7,817 nucleotides of DNA, from NCBI GenBank assembly GCA_022712815.1, contig JAFLJW010000448.1, positions 1 through 7,817 of the forward strand, read 5' to 3'. The translations under genes and the position numbers were made by a program. Positions 1 to 4,944 of this stretch are shown here, piece after piece. Under the pieces are notes generated by a model. It searched no databases. It had not been told where the DNA came from and worked only from the letters and a program-made list of their open reading frames with translations. The stretch comes from Pseudodesulfovibrio sp. GTDB lineage: Bacteria; Desulfobacterota; Desulfovibrionia; Desulfovibrionales; Desulfovibrionaceae. Every line of letters starts with the position of its first letter. Position 1 is the stretch's first letter.

Positions 1-491
1 AGGAACCGCAATTCAGGACGGGCAAGGAATCCAGGTGGTTCGTTAGGACGCTCCTCTGGGTGGTACTCGTTGGCGGCATGTTCATGGTCGGACAAGGACT
101 GCGCTATCATTTCAATCTCGCGCAGATCGAAGAGATCAACAACGAGACGGAGAAGCTATATATTTCTGTGCTTGGGCCGGACATCGGGCATTCGCCATTT
201 GGCAGGTTGCAGTTCGAGCATGGCAAGCTGCTGGCCACCCGGCGTATAGGGCTTGACCCCCTGAGCGTACTTGCCTCCCTGAGCCGCCCGGCCATGGAGA
301 GCCTGCGCCTTGAGGGGTTGACCCTGACCGGCAAGACCGGACGGGTGCGTGGTTTCTTCGGCCCAAATGTGGACCGCTTCAAAGAGTACCTCGATGGTTT
401 GTCCGATGACGACAAGTATTTGTTTTCGCTGGAAAAACGGGAAGAGGTCTTTGGCGGCATCGTTTTCAGCCTGATCGTGGGGCCGAAATAG
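1..491 (+). CDS. gspL: Type II secretion system protein GspL, C-terminal part (5'-truncated by window edge)
   Basis: The reading frame is open from the left edge (first full codon at 3) to the TAG at 489-491, so about 162 C-terminal residues are visible. A hydrophobic membrane segment lies at about fragment residues 12-32 (WFVRTLLWVVLVGG...). About 125 periplasmic residues follow, with the GspL/PilN-like pattern of a helix, a 'LASLSRPAMESLRLEGLTL' stretch and a terminal beta-alpha-beta unit ending in IVGPK. GspL is an inner-membrane platform protein whose missing N-terminal ASKHA-fold domain binds the GspE ATPase in the cytoplasm and whose periplasmic domain pairs with GspM. A GTG at 60 could be read as a start, but it falls inside the membrane segment and the frame continues upstream, so it is internal. 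The next gene begins one base after the stop, which fits translational coupling. The family call leans on gene order (L-M-N) as well as on sequence pattern. Confidence 0.75.
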   Translation, partial: EPQFRTGKESRWFVRTLLWVVLVGGMFMVGQGLRYHFNLAQIEEINNETEKLYISVLGPDIGHSPFGRLQFEHGKLLATRRIGLDPLSVLASLSRPAMESLRLEGLTLTGKTGRVRGFFGPNVDRFKEYLDGLSDDDKYLFSLEKREEVFGGIVFSLIVGPK

Positions 492-492
492 A

Positions 493-987
493 ATGGCAAA
501 AAAAATACAATATTTCTGGAGCACGTGGCCTGCCGCTTCACAACAGCGCCTTTTCAAGCTCGTGCTGGTGGGCCTTTCCGTCTTGTTCTTTTTCGTATTC
601 GTCGGAACCTACCTCTTTACCGGCACCCTGAAGCAGCAAATCGGTGCCAGCAAGGAGCAGTACGTGCGCGTGATTCCCATTGTTCAGGATATCAAGGCGT
701 TACGCGCCCAGCAGGGCGATCTGGCCCACCTGCCGGTGGATGAGGCAATATGGATAATTATTGACGATCTGCTCATTGAGGAAAATCTGGTTTCGATTCG
801 GACCACCCGTTTCAATGAAGATGAAACCGGTATTCAGGTCACGCTCAACAAGCTTTCCCTGACCAAGCTGACCGGTCTGCTGCACGACCTTCGGGATCGG
901 GCCAGTCTCCAGACACCCGATTGCGCCCTGACCAGAAACCCCGATGATCCGCGTCTGGCTGACGTGCATCTCGTCCTGGCCCGGTAA
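493..987 (+). CDS. gspM: Type II secretion system protein GspM-like
   Basis: This is a 164-residue protein with the GspM layout. It has a short basic cytoplasmic N-terminus (MAKKIQ...), one membrane helix at about residues 22-43 rich in Val, Leu and Phe, a helical linker at about 44-80, and a small periplasmic alpha/beta domain at about 85-164. GspM is a bitopic inner-membrane protein that dimerises with GspL and holds it in the secretion platform that drives pseudopilus assembly and protein export across the outer membrane. Sequence conservation in this family is low, so the call depends on topology, length and position between gspL and gspN. The ATG at 493 is one base past the gspL stop and has only a weak G-rich upstream sequence, so coupled translation is likely. 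The single cysteine (Cys144) is not a family hallmark. Confidence 0.72.
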   Translation: MAKKIQYFWSTWPAASQQRLFKLVLVGLSVLFFFVFVGTYLFTGTLKQQIGASKEQYVRVIPIVQDIKALRAQQGDLAHLPVDEAIWIIIDDLLIEENLVSIRTTRFNEDETGIQVTLNKLSLTKLTGLLHDLRDRASLQTPDCALTRNPDDPRLADVHLVLAR

Positions 988-999
988 TCGGAGCAGAGC

Positions 1000-1746
1000 A
1001 TGGCGAATCCCTACCACAAACCATCCTCGCTGCCCGGGCGTATTCTGGCCCGGCTATTCCTGATAGCCACCGGCTTCATAATCGGCATTGCCCTGTTCAC
1101 ACCCTGGGACAAGATATGGGCATCCGCTCTCTCCTCCATTGATGAGAAGCTGCCGACCATCGGCCTGACCTGGGACAGCATTGATCATGACGGCCCTTTC
1201 GGCTTCCGGGTTAAGCATTTCAGGATAACCGTGGCCGAAACGCCCGGTGATCTTCATTTCGAGAATGCCTATGTTACCATGGGCTTTTCGCCACTGGCCA
1301 GTGTCCGGCTCGATACCGGCGGCTCCCGCTGCCAGCTTGAGCTGTATTCAAGCGGCTCCTTCGAGTTCGAGGGGGATCTCAATCTCACTTATCTGCTCGG
1401 ATATGCTGATTTCAAGGGCATCCTGCATGCTTCAGGCAATCTCTTCATGCCAGCCGGGTCCATCCTGCCAAAAAACGGATGGGTTGATGTCCGCTCCCAG
1501 CAACTCATTCTGCCCGGCGACAAAAGTATCGAAGACCTCGCTTTTACCGCCGAAATCAGAGGAGAGCATATGGATATCCGCGACTTTTCCATGCGCCTGC
1601 CGCTGACCTACAAATCCGCAGGCACCGCCATCCTCGACCCGGCCAATCTCTACCGTACCACCTTCAAGCTCGAAGGTGACATGACCGTAGGCAAACAGTC
1701 ATTCCCCTATGCCGTGGACGGAACATTGGCTGACGCTATCTGGTAA
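1000..1746 (+). CDS. gspN: Type II secretion system protein GspN
   Basis: This is a 248-residue protein with a basic N-terminus, one membrane segment at about residues 15-34 (ILARLFLIATGFIIGIALF), and a periplasmic beta-rich region built from repeated short strands. Examples are 'FGFRVKHFRITV' near 63-74 and the C-terminal 'GTAILDPANLYRTTFKLEGD'. This resembles GspN of the type II secretion machinery, whose exact role is unsettled and which many systems lack. The length is close to the classical GspN size of about 250 residues. The start is supported by GGAG at 990-993, six bases before the ATG at 1000. The gene lies 12 bases after gspM and is the last gene of the visible operon. No convincing intrinsic terminator follows on this strand. 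The single cysteine (Cys107) would be periplasmic. Another AsmA-like or LPS-assembly-like periplasmic protein is possible, but the L-M-N order makes GspN the best reading. Confidence 0.75.
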   Translation: MANPYHKPSSLPGRILARLFLIATGFIIGIALFTPWDKIWASALSSIDEKLPTIGLTWDSIDHDGPFGFRVKHFRITVAETPGDLHFENAYVTMGFSPLASVRLDTGGSRCQLELYSSGSFEFEGDLNLTYLLGYADFKGILHASGNLFMPAGSILPKNGWVDVRSQQLILPGDKSIEDLAFTAEIRGEHMDIRDFSMRLPLTYKSAGTAILDPANLYRTTFKLEGDMTVGKQSFPYAVDGTLADAIW

Positions 1747-1762
1747 GGACTTTGGCAGCTCT

Positions 1763-1780
1763 TCAATTCTACAGAATTGA
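1763..1780. repeat. Short perfect inverted repeat downstream of gspN
   Basis: The arms TCAATTCT (1763-1770) and AGAATTGA (1773-1780) are perfect inverted repeats separated by two bases, 17 bases after the gspN stop. The arms are A+T-rich and no T-run follows on either strand, so this is a poor intrinsic terminator. It could be an operator-like dyad or a transcript 3'-end stabilising hairpin, or it may be chance. Confidence 0.45.
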
Positions 1781-1908
1781 CGACCAAAACAACCCTATTC
1801 AAAAAGTGTTATTGGAAAACGAAATTATTCTAGGGTGATATCGTCTCCAAAAACAAAATTTGCAAGCCACAGTACCCTCCACACAAAAACATCATAGGCA
1901 CCACACAA

Positions 1909-1942
1909 AACGGGCCTGTCGAGAAATCCCGACAGGCCCGTT
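1909..1942 (-). terminator. Intrinsic terminator of the DUF39 gene
   Basis: A perfect 13-bp stem (1909-1921 paired with 1930-1942) encloses an 8-base loop. Read on the minus strand, it starts 20 bases after the DUF39 stop codon, the stem is G+C-rich (core ACGGGCCTGTCG), and it ends in TTTT followed by GTGTGG. This is a classical Rho-independent terminator. On the plus strand the downstream side (CGTTCATATTTG) is less T-rich, so it would stop gspN transcripts only weakly, if at all. Confidence 0.88.
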
Positions 1943-1961
1943 CGTTCATATTTGTCTCGGT

Positions 1962-3131
1962 CTAGAAACTCGGGATATCATCCACCTTTTCGGTCAGGAA
2001 GAACTTGCCATCCTCAATCCAGCTCTTGAGCTTGTTGGCGACTTCCAGGGACATGGAATAGCTGGTGATGGGGACGGTGGAGGTCTTCTTGCCGTTGACC
2101 TCGATCTCACCGCTCTTGAGTTCCTCGAAGGTAACCCGGGTCAGCTCGCGGGGGATGCCGTTGGGATAGTCATAACCATAGTCCTTGACCGGCATGGTGA
2201 TATCCGCATCGGACACGCCGGTGAACCAGGCCATCTCCTCGTTGAGCATGGGAATGGGGATACCTACGCCCATGGCCAGGGAAGGACCGTAACCAATCAA
2301 CGACTGGGCGCGAACATAACGGGCATCCATCTGCTTGAAATCGCCCTTGAGCATCAGGGTTCCGGCGGGATTCTCGGGCAGGCCGCGCTCGTTGCGCTGT
2401 GGTTTTTGCACGTGCTGGGTGCCTTCGCCAAGGACATAACCCGTGCCGCCGCCAAGGAAAATGCGTGTGCCCAGGCCGATGGTCTTGTAATACGGGTCAT
2501 TGAACAGCGGCGATATCTGCCCGGCTGTGGCGAAGTTGGCGTTGGAGCAATTCGATTTCAGCGGTCCCATGTATGTATAAATGGTCCGGCTGGTCAGGTT
2601 CACGGCGCAATTATAATTCTGGTAACAGTTACGCGGATTGACCATGACGGCACTGGGCAGGTCGGCCAGCGTAACATCCTTGTCAAGTTCGGTGCGGGGG
2701 TAGCAATCGGTTCCATACCCCTCGGCCCTGAGATGAACAGCCTTGCCACGAAGCAAATCTTCCATGACATGCCCTCCGCCATACGCGAAGCGACCAGGGT
2801 GAACCTTGTTCAAGGGATCATCCTCGGAAGGCTCTGTACACCCAAGATATGCGTCTACAGCGGCAATTCCAGAATAACAGAGAACATTGTTGAGCCAGAG
2901 CTTCGAAACTTTCATGACTGGCGGCTGTTGGCCTATATTAAAAAACAGGCCGGAAGAACACATGGGGGAAAAAGTGCCGGTGGTGACAACATCCACTTTT
3001 TGAGCTGCGCCGACCTTCCCTTCCTTCCTGACGATCCCGATCATTTCCTCGGCATTAACCACAACGGCCTTGCCTTTGCGGATACGATCATTGATCTCTT
3101 TAATCGTCTTGTTCACCTGATGCTGGGCCAT
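1962..3131 (-). CDS. DUF39/COG1900 homocysteine biosynthesis protein (aspartate semialdehyde sulfurtransferase family)
   Basis: This is a 389-residue cytosolic protein of the COG1900/DUF39 family. Family members in methanogens and Desulfovibrio are linked to direct incorporation of sulfide into aspartate semialdehyde to give homocysteine, working with a small NIL/ferredoxin-domain partner. Visible landmarks are an N-terminal helix (VNKTIKEINDRIRKGKAVVV), the motif GTFSPMCSSG with Cys58, YGTDCYPR with Cys143, further cysteines at 85, 98, 169, 175 and 195, and a glycine-rich segment FLGGGTGYVLGEGTQH at about 225-240. Cys58 and Cys143 probably match the two conserved cysteines studied in the methanogen enzyme, one of them essential; the mapping is inferred from context. 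There are no CBS domains after the core, unlike some archaeal members, and no NIL/ferredoxin gene in the window. The ATG at 3131 is preferred to the GTG six bases upstream (3137) because a GGAG lies five bases before the ATG and overlaps the GTG. Confidence 0.87.
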   Translation of the reverse strand: MAQHQVNKTIKEINDRIRKGKAVVVNAEEMIGIVRKEGKVGAAQKVDVVTTGTFSPMCSSGLFFNIGQQPPVMKVSKLWLNNVLCYSGIAAVDAYLGCTEPSEDDPLNKVHPGRFAYGGGHVMEDLLRGKAVHLRAEGYGTDCYPRTELDKDVTLADLPSAVMVNPRNCYQNYNCAVNLTSRTIYTYMGPLKSNCSNANFATAGQISPLFNDPYYKTIGLGTRIFLGGGTGYVLGEGTQHVQKPQRNERGLPENPAGTLMLKGDFKQMDARYVRAQSLIGYGPSLAMGVGIPIPMLNEEMAWFTGVSDADITMPVKDYGYDYPNGIPRELTRVTFEELKSGEIEVNGKKTSTVPITSYSMSLEVANKLKSWIEDGKFFLTEKVDDIPSF

Positions 3132-3136
3132 GCTCA

Positions 3137-3140
3137 CTCC
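3137..3140 (-). promoter_or_regulatory. Ribosome binding site that sets the DUF39 start
   Basis: Minus-strand GGAG sits five bases upstream of the ATG whose first base is 3131. The alternative in-frame GTG (3137-3135) shares a base with this GGAG and has no Shine-Dalgarno sequence of its own, so the ATG is the likelier start. Confidence 0.7.
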
Positions 3141-3152
3141 ATTGGGTTATGT

Positions 3153-3172
3153 CTCCGGCAATCCTGCCGGGG
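3153..3172 (-). repeat. Hairpin-forming inverted repeat in the DUF39 leader
   Basis: CCGGCA (3155-3160) and TGCCGG (3165-3170) pair perfectly around a 4-base loop. The stem can be lengthened by one wobble and one G-C pair on the outside (3153-3154 with 3171-3172). It lies 21-41 bases upstream of the DUF39 ATG, just before the ribosome binding site, so it is placed to act in the 5' untranslated RNA or as a DNA dyad. No T-run follows it in the minus direction, so it is not a terminator. Confidence 0.5.
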
Positions 3173-3185
3173 CCTCTTTGAGGGC

Positions 3186-3212
3186 TTAAGAATTCCTTGA
3201 AAAGGTTCTTAA
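3186..3212. repeat. Bulged dyad containing the first CCTTGAAAAGG copy
   Basis: TTAAGAA (3186-3192) and TTCTTAA (3206-3212) form perfect 7-bp arms. Inside them CCTT (3195-3198) and AAGG (3202-3205) also pair around a GAA loop, leaving two unpaired T residues on one side. The whole element could form an 11-bp bulged stem or serve as a protein-binding dyad between the two divergent genes. Confidence 0.5.
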
Positions 3213-3275
3213 ATATATCCTGATCTTTTTCTACCCGGACAGACAGACTTTGCCTGCTTCAACACCTTGAAAAGG
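3195..3275. repeat. Two direct copies of the quasi-palindrome CCTTGAAAAGG
   Basis: The exact 11-mer CCTTGAAAAGG occurs at 3195-3205 and 3265-3275, 70 bp apart start to start. It is itself nearly palindromic (CCTT/AAGG around GAA). A related sequence, TTTTCAACAGG, lies in the opposite orientation at 3292-3302. This is compatible with repeated binding sites for one protein. Confidence 0.55.
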
Positions 3276-3291
3276 GGTAAAAAAATTAACG

Positions 3292-3300
3292 TTTTCAACA
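3292..3300 (+). promoter_or_regulatory. Degenerate DnaA-box-like site TTTTCAACA
   Basis: TTTTCAACA differs at two positions from the E. coli consensus TTATCCACA and at one from the TTTTCCACA form used in some other bacteria. Its position about 200 bp upstream of dnaA is suitable, but a single degenerate match is weak evidence. Confidence 0.3.
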
Positions 3301-3359
3301 GGACTCGCATCATGTCTTAAAAATTGTCTGAAATCAACGGATTTGTCCGGAAAACCGAC

Positions 3360-3434
3360 CGGTAATGGTTGGCTTTAGATCTATTTTAAGGTATGAATTC
3401 GATGGAGTTTCGGTAATTTCTTTAGACCTATTTT
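3360..3434 (+). repeat. Duplicated iteron-like module upstream of dnaA
   Basis: CGGTAAT occurs at 3360-3366 and 3411-3417. Each copy is followed by TTTAGA(T/C)CTATTTT, at 3374-3387 and 3421-3434, with one mismatch in 14. The gap between the two parts is seven bases in the first copy and three in the second. The second copy abuts the A+T-rich tract. Confidence 0.6.
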
Positions 3435-3439
3435 TTGCG

Positions 3440-3472
3440 TTTTTTTTAATAATTATTTTAAATAGTTATAAA
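3440..3472. other. A+T-rich tract, possible DNA unwinding element and/or dnaA promoter
   Basis: Only one of these 33 bases is G or C. The tract begins with eight T residues, continues with AATAATTATTTTAAATAG, and ends 26 bases before the dnaA start codon. It is a natural candidate for the duplex-unwinding part of an origin and overlaps the best -10-like sequence for dnaA. Which role applies cannot be told from the sequence. Confidence 0.45.
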
Positions 3473-3498
3473 GCACCTCTGAATAAACAAAAGGCATA

Positions 3499-4797
3499 GT
3501 GAAACAGTCTCTTCGTCAACACCTCCTTCAGACCTGTATGGAAGAAGAACTCAAACGTTGGTTCGACCCATTGCATTTCGACTATTCTGAAGAAAACAAA
3601 CGGATCACCGTTGGTTTTCCTCACGCTTTTTTTGCGAGGTGGTTTGAGAACGAAATCCAGGACAAATTCGAGGCACAGCTAAATTTATTCCTTGGGAACG
3701 GCTATCTGGTCGGCTATCGTGACAATGGTTCCGTCGACCGACCGACCGGGGTTCAGGCCTCTGAAGTGGTCAAGAGAATCGATTTTCCATTCGGTCAGGA
3801 GTTCACTTTTGATACATTTCTGATCAACAAGAAGAACTACTTCCCCATAGCCTCGGCCAAAGAGGTTGCCAAGCAGTCAGGTTCCCTTTTCAACCCGTTC
3901 ATCATTTGCGGTCCAGGCGGTTCCGGCAAAACCCATTTGCTAAAATCCGTGGGCAATGAAATCAGCAAAAAAAATGACTATTCGACAATATTTCTAGGCT
4001 CGATGGATGAGCTTAATTCGCTCTACACCATCCGTTTCAGAGGCGACCAGTTCAGGGCGCGAAATCACTTGTTCGAGTACGATTTCCTATTCATTGATGA
4101 TTTTCACAAAATCAGGGAATATCCTCATTTTCAGCAGGAAGTGGTTAACCTGTTCAACCACTTCTACGACAACAAGAAACAGATGGTACTCGTCTGCCGC
4201 GACAAGATCACCAGCTACGACTTTTTGGACGACAGCCTGCAATCACGCCTTGGCTGGGGGCTTATCGTCACCCTGAAGGAACCTGACCTCGAAATCAGGG
4301 TAGGGTACATTCAGCGTCAGGTTCGTTTGAAACGTCTGACCCTGACCAAGGAGCAGATCCTGACTCTGGCCCAGCGATTCATGGACTTCCGCTATCTTCA
4401 GGGTATCCTGCTCAAGCTGTTTGCCTTCAAGGAGCTGGTAAAGAAAGAACTGACGCAAAAGGATTTTGAACATATCCTTTCCAACACCGAGGAAAAAACA
4501 ACGGATGACCTGACTGCCAAGAAAATTCTGAGCGTGGTCAGCGAGCATTTCAATGTTCACGTCAAGGATTTGATAGGCACAAAACGGCATCAGCATATTG
4601 CCCAGGCCAGGCAAGTTGCCATGTATCTGTGCCGGGAAATGCTCAATGTTTCCTACCCGGCACTAGGTCGTACTTTTGGCGGTAAAGACCACTCAACGGT
4701 CCTTTATTCCGTTAAAAAAATAGAACAATTACAAGAAGATGACTTTGAATTGAAACAACTGTTGAAAAGTTTGAAGAACAAGTGTCGTATTTCGTGA
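3499..4797 (+). CDS. dnaA: Chromosomal replication initiator protein DnaA
   Basis: This is a 432-residue ATP-dependent initiator that binds the origin, opens it and recruits the replicative helicase. Domain I spans about residues 1-75, and the linker (domain II) is very short. The AAA+ core begins at FTFDTFLIN (102-110) and carries the P-loop GPGGSGKT (138-145), Walker B DFLFIDD (195-201), arginine-finger motif SRLGWGL (249-255) and sensor 2 Arg298 in RYLQGIL. Domain IV (about 338-432) ends with the helix-turn-helix and the DnaA signature RQVAMYLCRE (371-380) plus FGGKDHSTVL (393-402). The region after Walker B and the sensor 1 segment (MVLVCRDKI) differ from the common LAGKE and LTSDRxP patterns. 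The start is a GTG preceded by AAAAGG with four bases between. The next in-frame ATG, at codon 14, lacks a ribosome binding site and would cut into domain I. dnaN follows 147 bases later. Confidence 0.95.
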   Translation: MKQSLRQHLLQTCMEEELKRWFDPLHFDYSEENKRITVGFPHAFFARWFENEIQDKFEAQLNLFLGNGYLVGYRDNGSVDRPTGVQASEVVKRIDFPFGQEFTFDTFLINKKNYFPIASAKEVAKQSGSLFNPFIICGPGGSGKTHLLKSVGNEISKKNDYSTIFLGSMDELNSLYTIRFRGDQFRARNHLFEYDFLFIDDFHKIREYPHFQQEVVNLFNHFYDNKKQMVLVCRDKITSYDFLDDSLQSRLGWGLIVTLKEPDLEIRVGYIQRQVRLKRLTLTKEQILTLAQRFMDFRYLQGILLKLFAFKELVKKELTQKDFEHILSNTEEKTTDDLTAKKILSVVSEHFNVHVKDLIGTKRHQHIAQARQVAMYLCREMLNVSYPALGRTFGGKDHSTVLYSVKKIEQLQEDDFELKQLLKSLKNKCRIS

Positions 4798-4838
4798 TCA
4801 AAAGTTAAAAAAGAGATTTTAGGCACAATTGGTTCATA

Positions 4839-4854
4839 ACTCCAAACATGGAGT
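4839..4854 (+). terminator. Possible weak terminator or attenuator between dnaA and dnaN
   Basis: ACTCCA (4839-4844) and TGGAGT (4849-4854) form a perfect 6-bp stem with a 4-base loop, 41 bases after the dnaA stop. GTTTAAATAAATTTGTTTT follows, which is T-rich but interrupted. The stem is short, so at most it would reduce read-through into dnaN. Confidence 0.3.
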
Positions 4855-4893
4855 GTTTAAATAAATTTGTTTTATTCCTGATGTTTAATGCAG

Positions 4894-4909
4894 AAAGGAA
4901 CAAAGGAAC
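4894..4909 (+). repeat. Tandem octamer AAAGGAAC x2
   Basis: AAAGGAAC is repeated exactly at 4894-4901 and 4902-4909 in the dnaA-dnaN gap, 35 bases before the dnaN start. Each copy resembles a Shine-Dalgarno sequence but is too far from the start codon to serve dnaN. It may be a small slippage duplication. Confidence 0.4.
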
Positions 4910-4929
4910 CGAGCCAATAAATCTCAATT

Positions 4930-4936
4930 AAGGAGA
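4930..4936 (+). promoter_or_regulatory. Ribosome binding site of dnaN
   Basis: AAGGAGA lies eight bases before the ATG at 4945. It is a near-perfect Shine-Dalgarno sequence, stronger than those of dnaA or gyrB, and it fixes the dnaN start. Confidence 0.8.
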
Positions 4937-4944
4937 TATTATTT

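Larger units (their letters stand above)
3132..3498. other. Divergent intergenic region between the DUF39 gene and dnaA; candidate oriC/dnaA promoter
   Basis: This 367-bp gene-free stretch must hold the promoters of both flanking genes. It contains a leader hairpin near DUF39 (3153-3172), a bulged dyad (3186-3212), two copies of CCTTGAAAAGG (3195 and 3265), a DnaA-box-like TTTTCAACA (3292-3300), a wobble-containing dyad CCGACC/GGTTGG (3355-3372), a duplicated CGGTAAT...TTTAGA(T/C)CTATTTT module (3360-3387 and 3411-3434), and an A+T-rich tract (3440-3472). Such repeats, dyads and an unwinding-prone tract beside dnaA are what one expects of a bacterial origin. However, there is no perfect TTATCCACA box here, so the origin assignment is a hypothesis. 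A possible sigma70-like pair for dnaA is TTGCGT (3435-3440) and TTAAAT (3458-3463) with a 17-base spacer; it is weak. Confidence 0.5.

Noticed and set aside
60..62. GTG as start of the first gene
   Set aside because: The frame is open upstream to the window edge, and the GTG falls inside the membrane segment, so it is an internal codon of a truncated GspL.
107..557. Minus-strand open frames opposite gspL
   Set aside because: They lie opposite a membrane-anchored GspL frame that is continuous with gspM and gspN, and they show low-complexity shadow-like composition and no start signals.
1860..3200. Long open frame of 446 codons on the plus strand opposite the DUF39 gene
   Set aside because: The minus-strand frame is a clear COG1900 family protein with a ribosome binding site and a terminator. 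The plus-strand frame has no recognisable domain, no good start context, and is explained by codon bias on the opposite strand.
3132..3230. SAM or SAH riboswitch in the DUF39 leader
   Set aside because: The conserved cores of the known classes are not visible. Only simple hairpins are present.
3736..3747. Three tandem copies of GACC inside dnaA, possible phase-variation tract
   Set aside because: Three tetranucleotide copies are too few to suggest programmed slippage, and the reading frame is intact through the linker.
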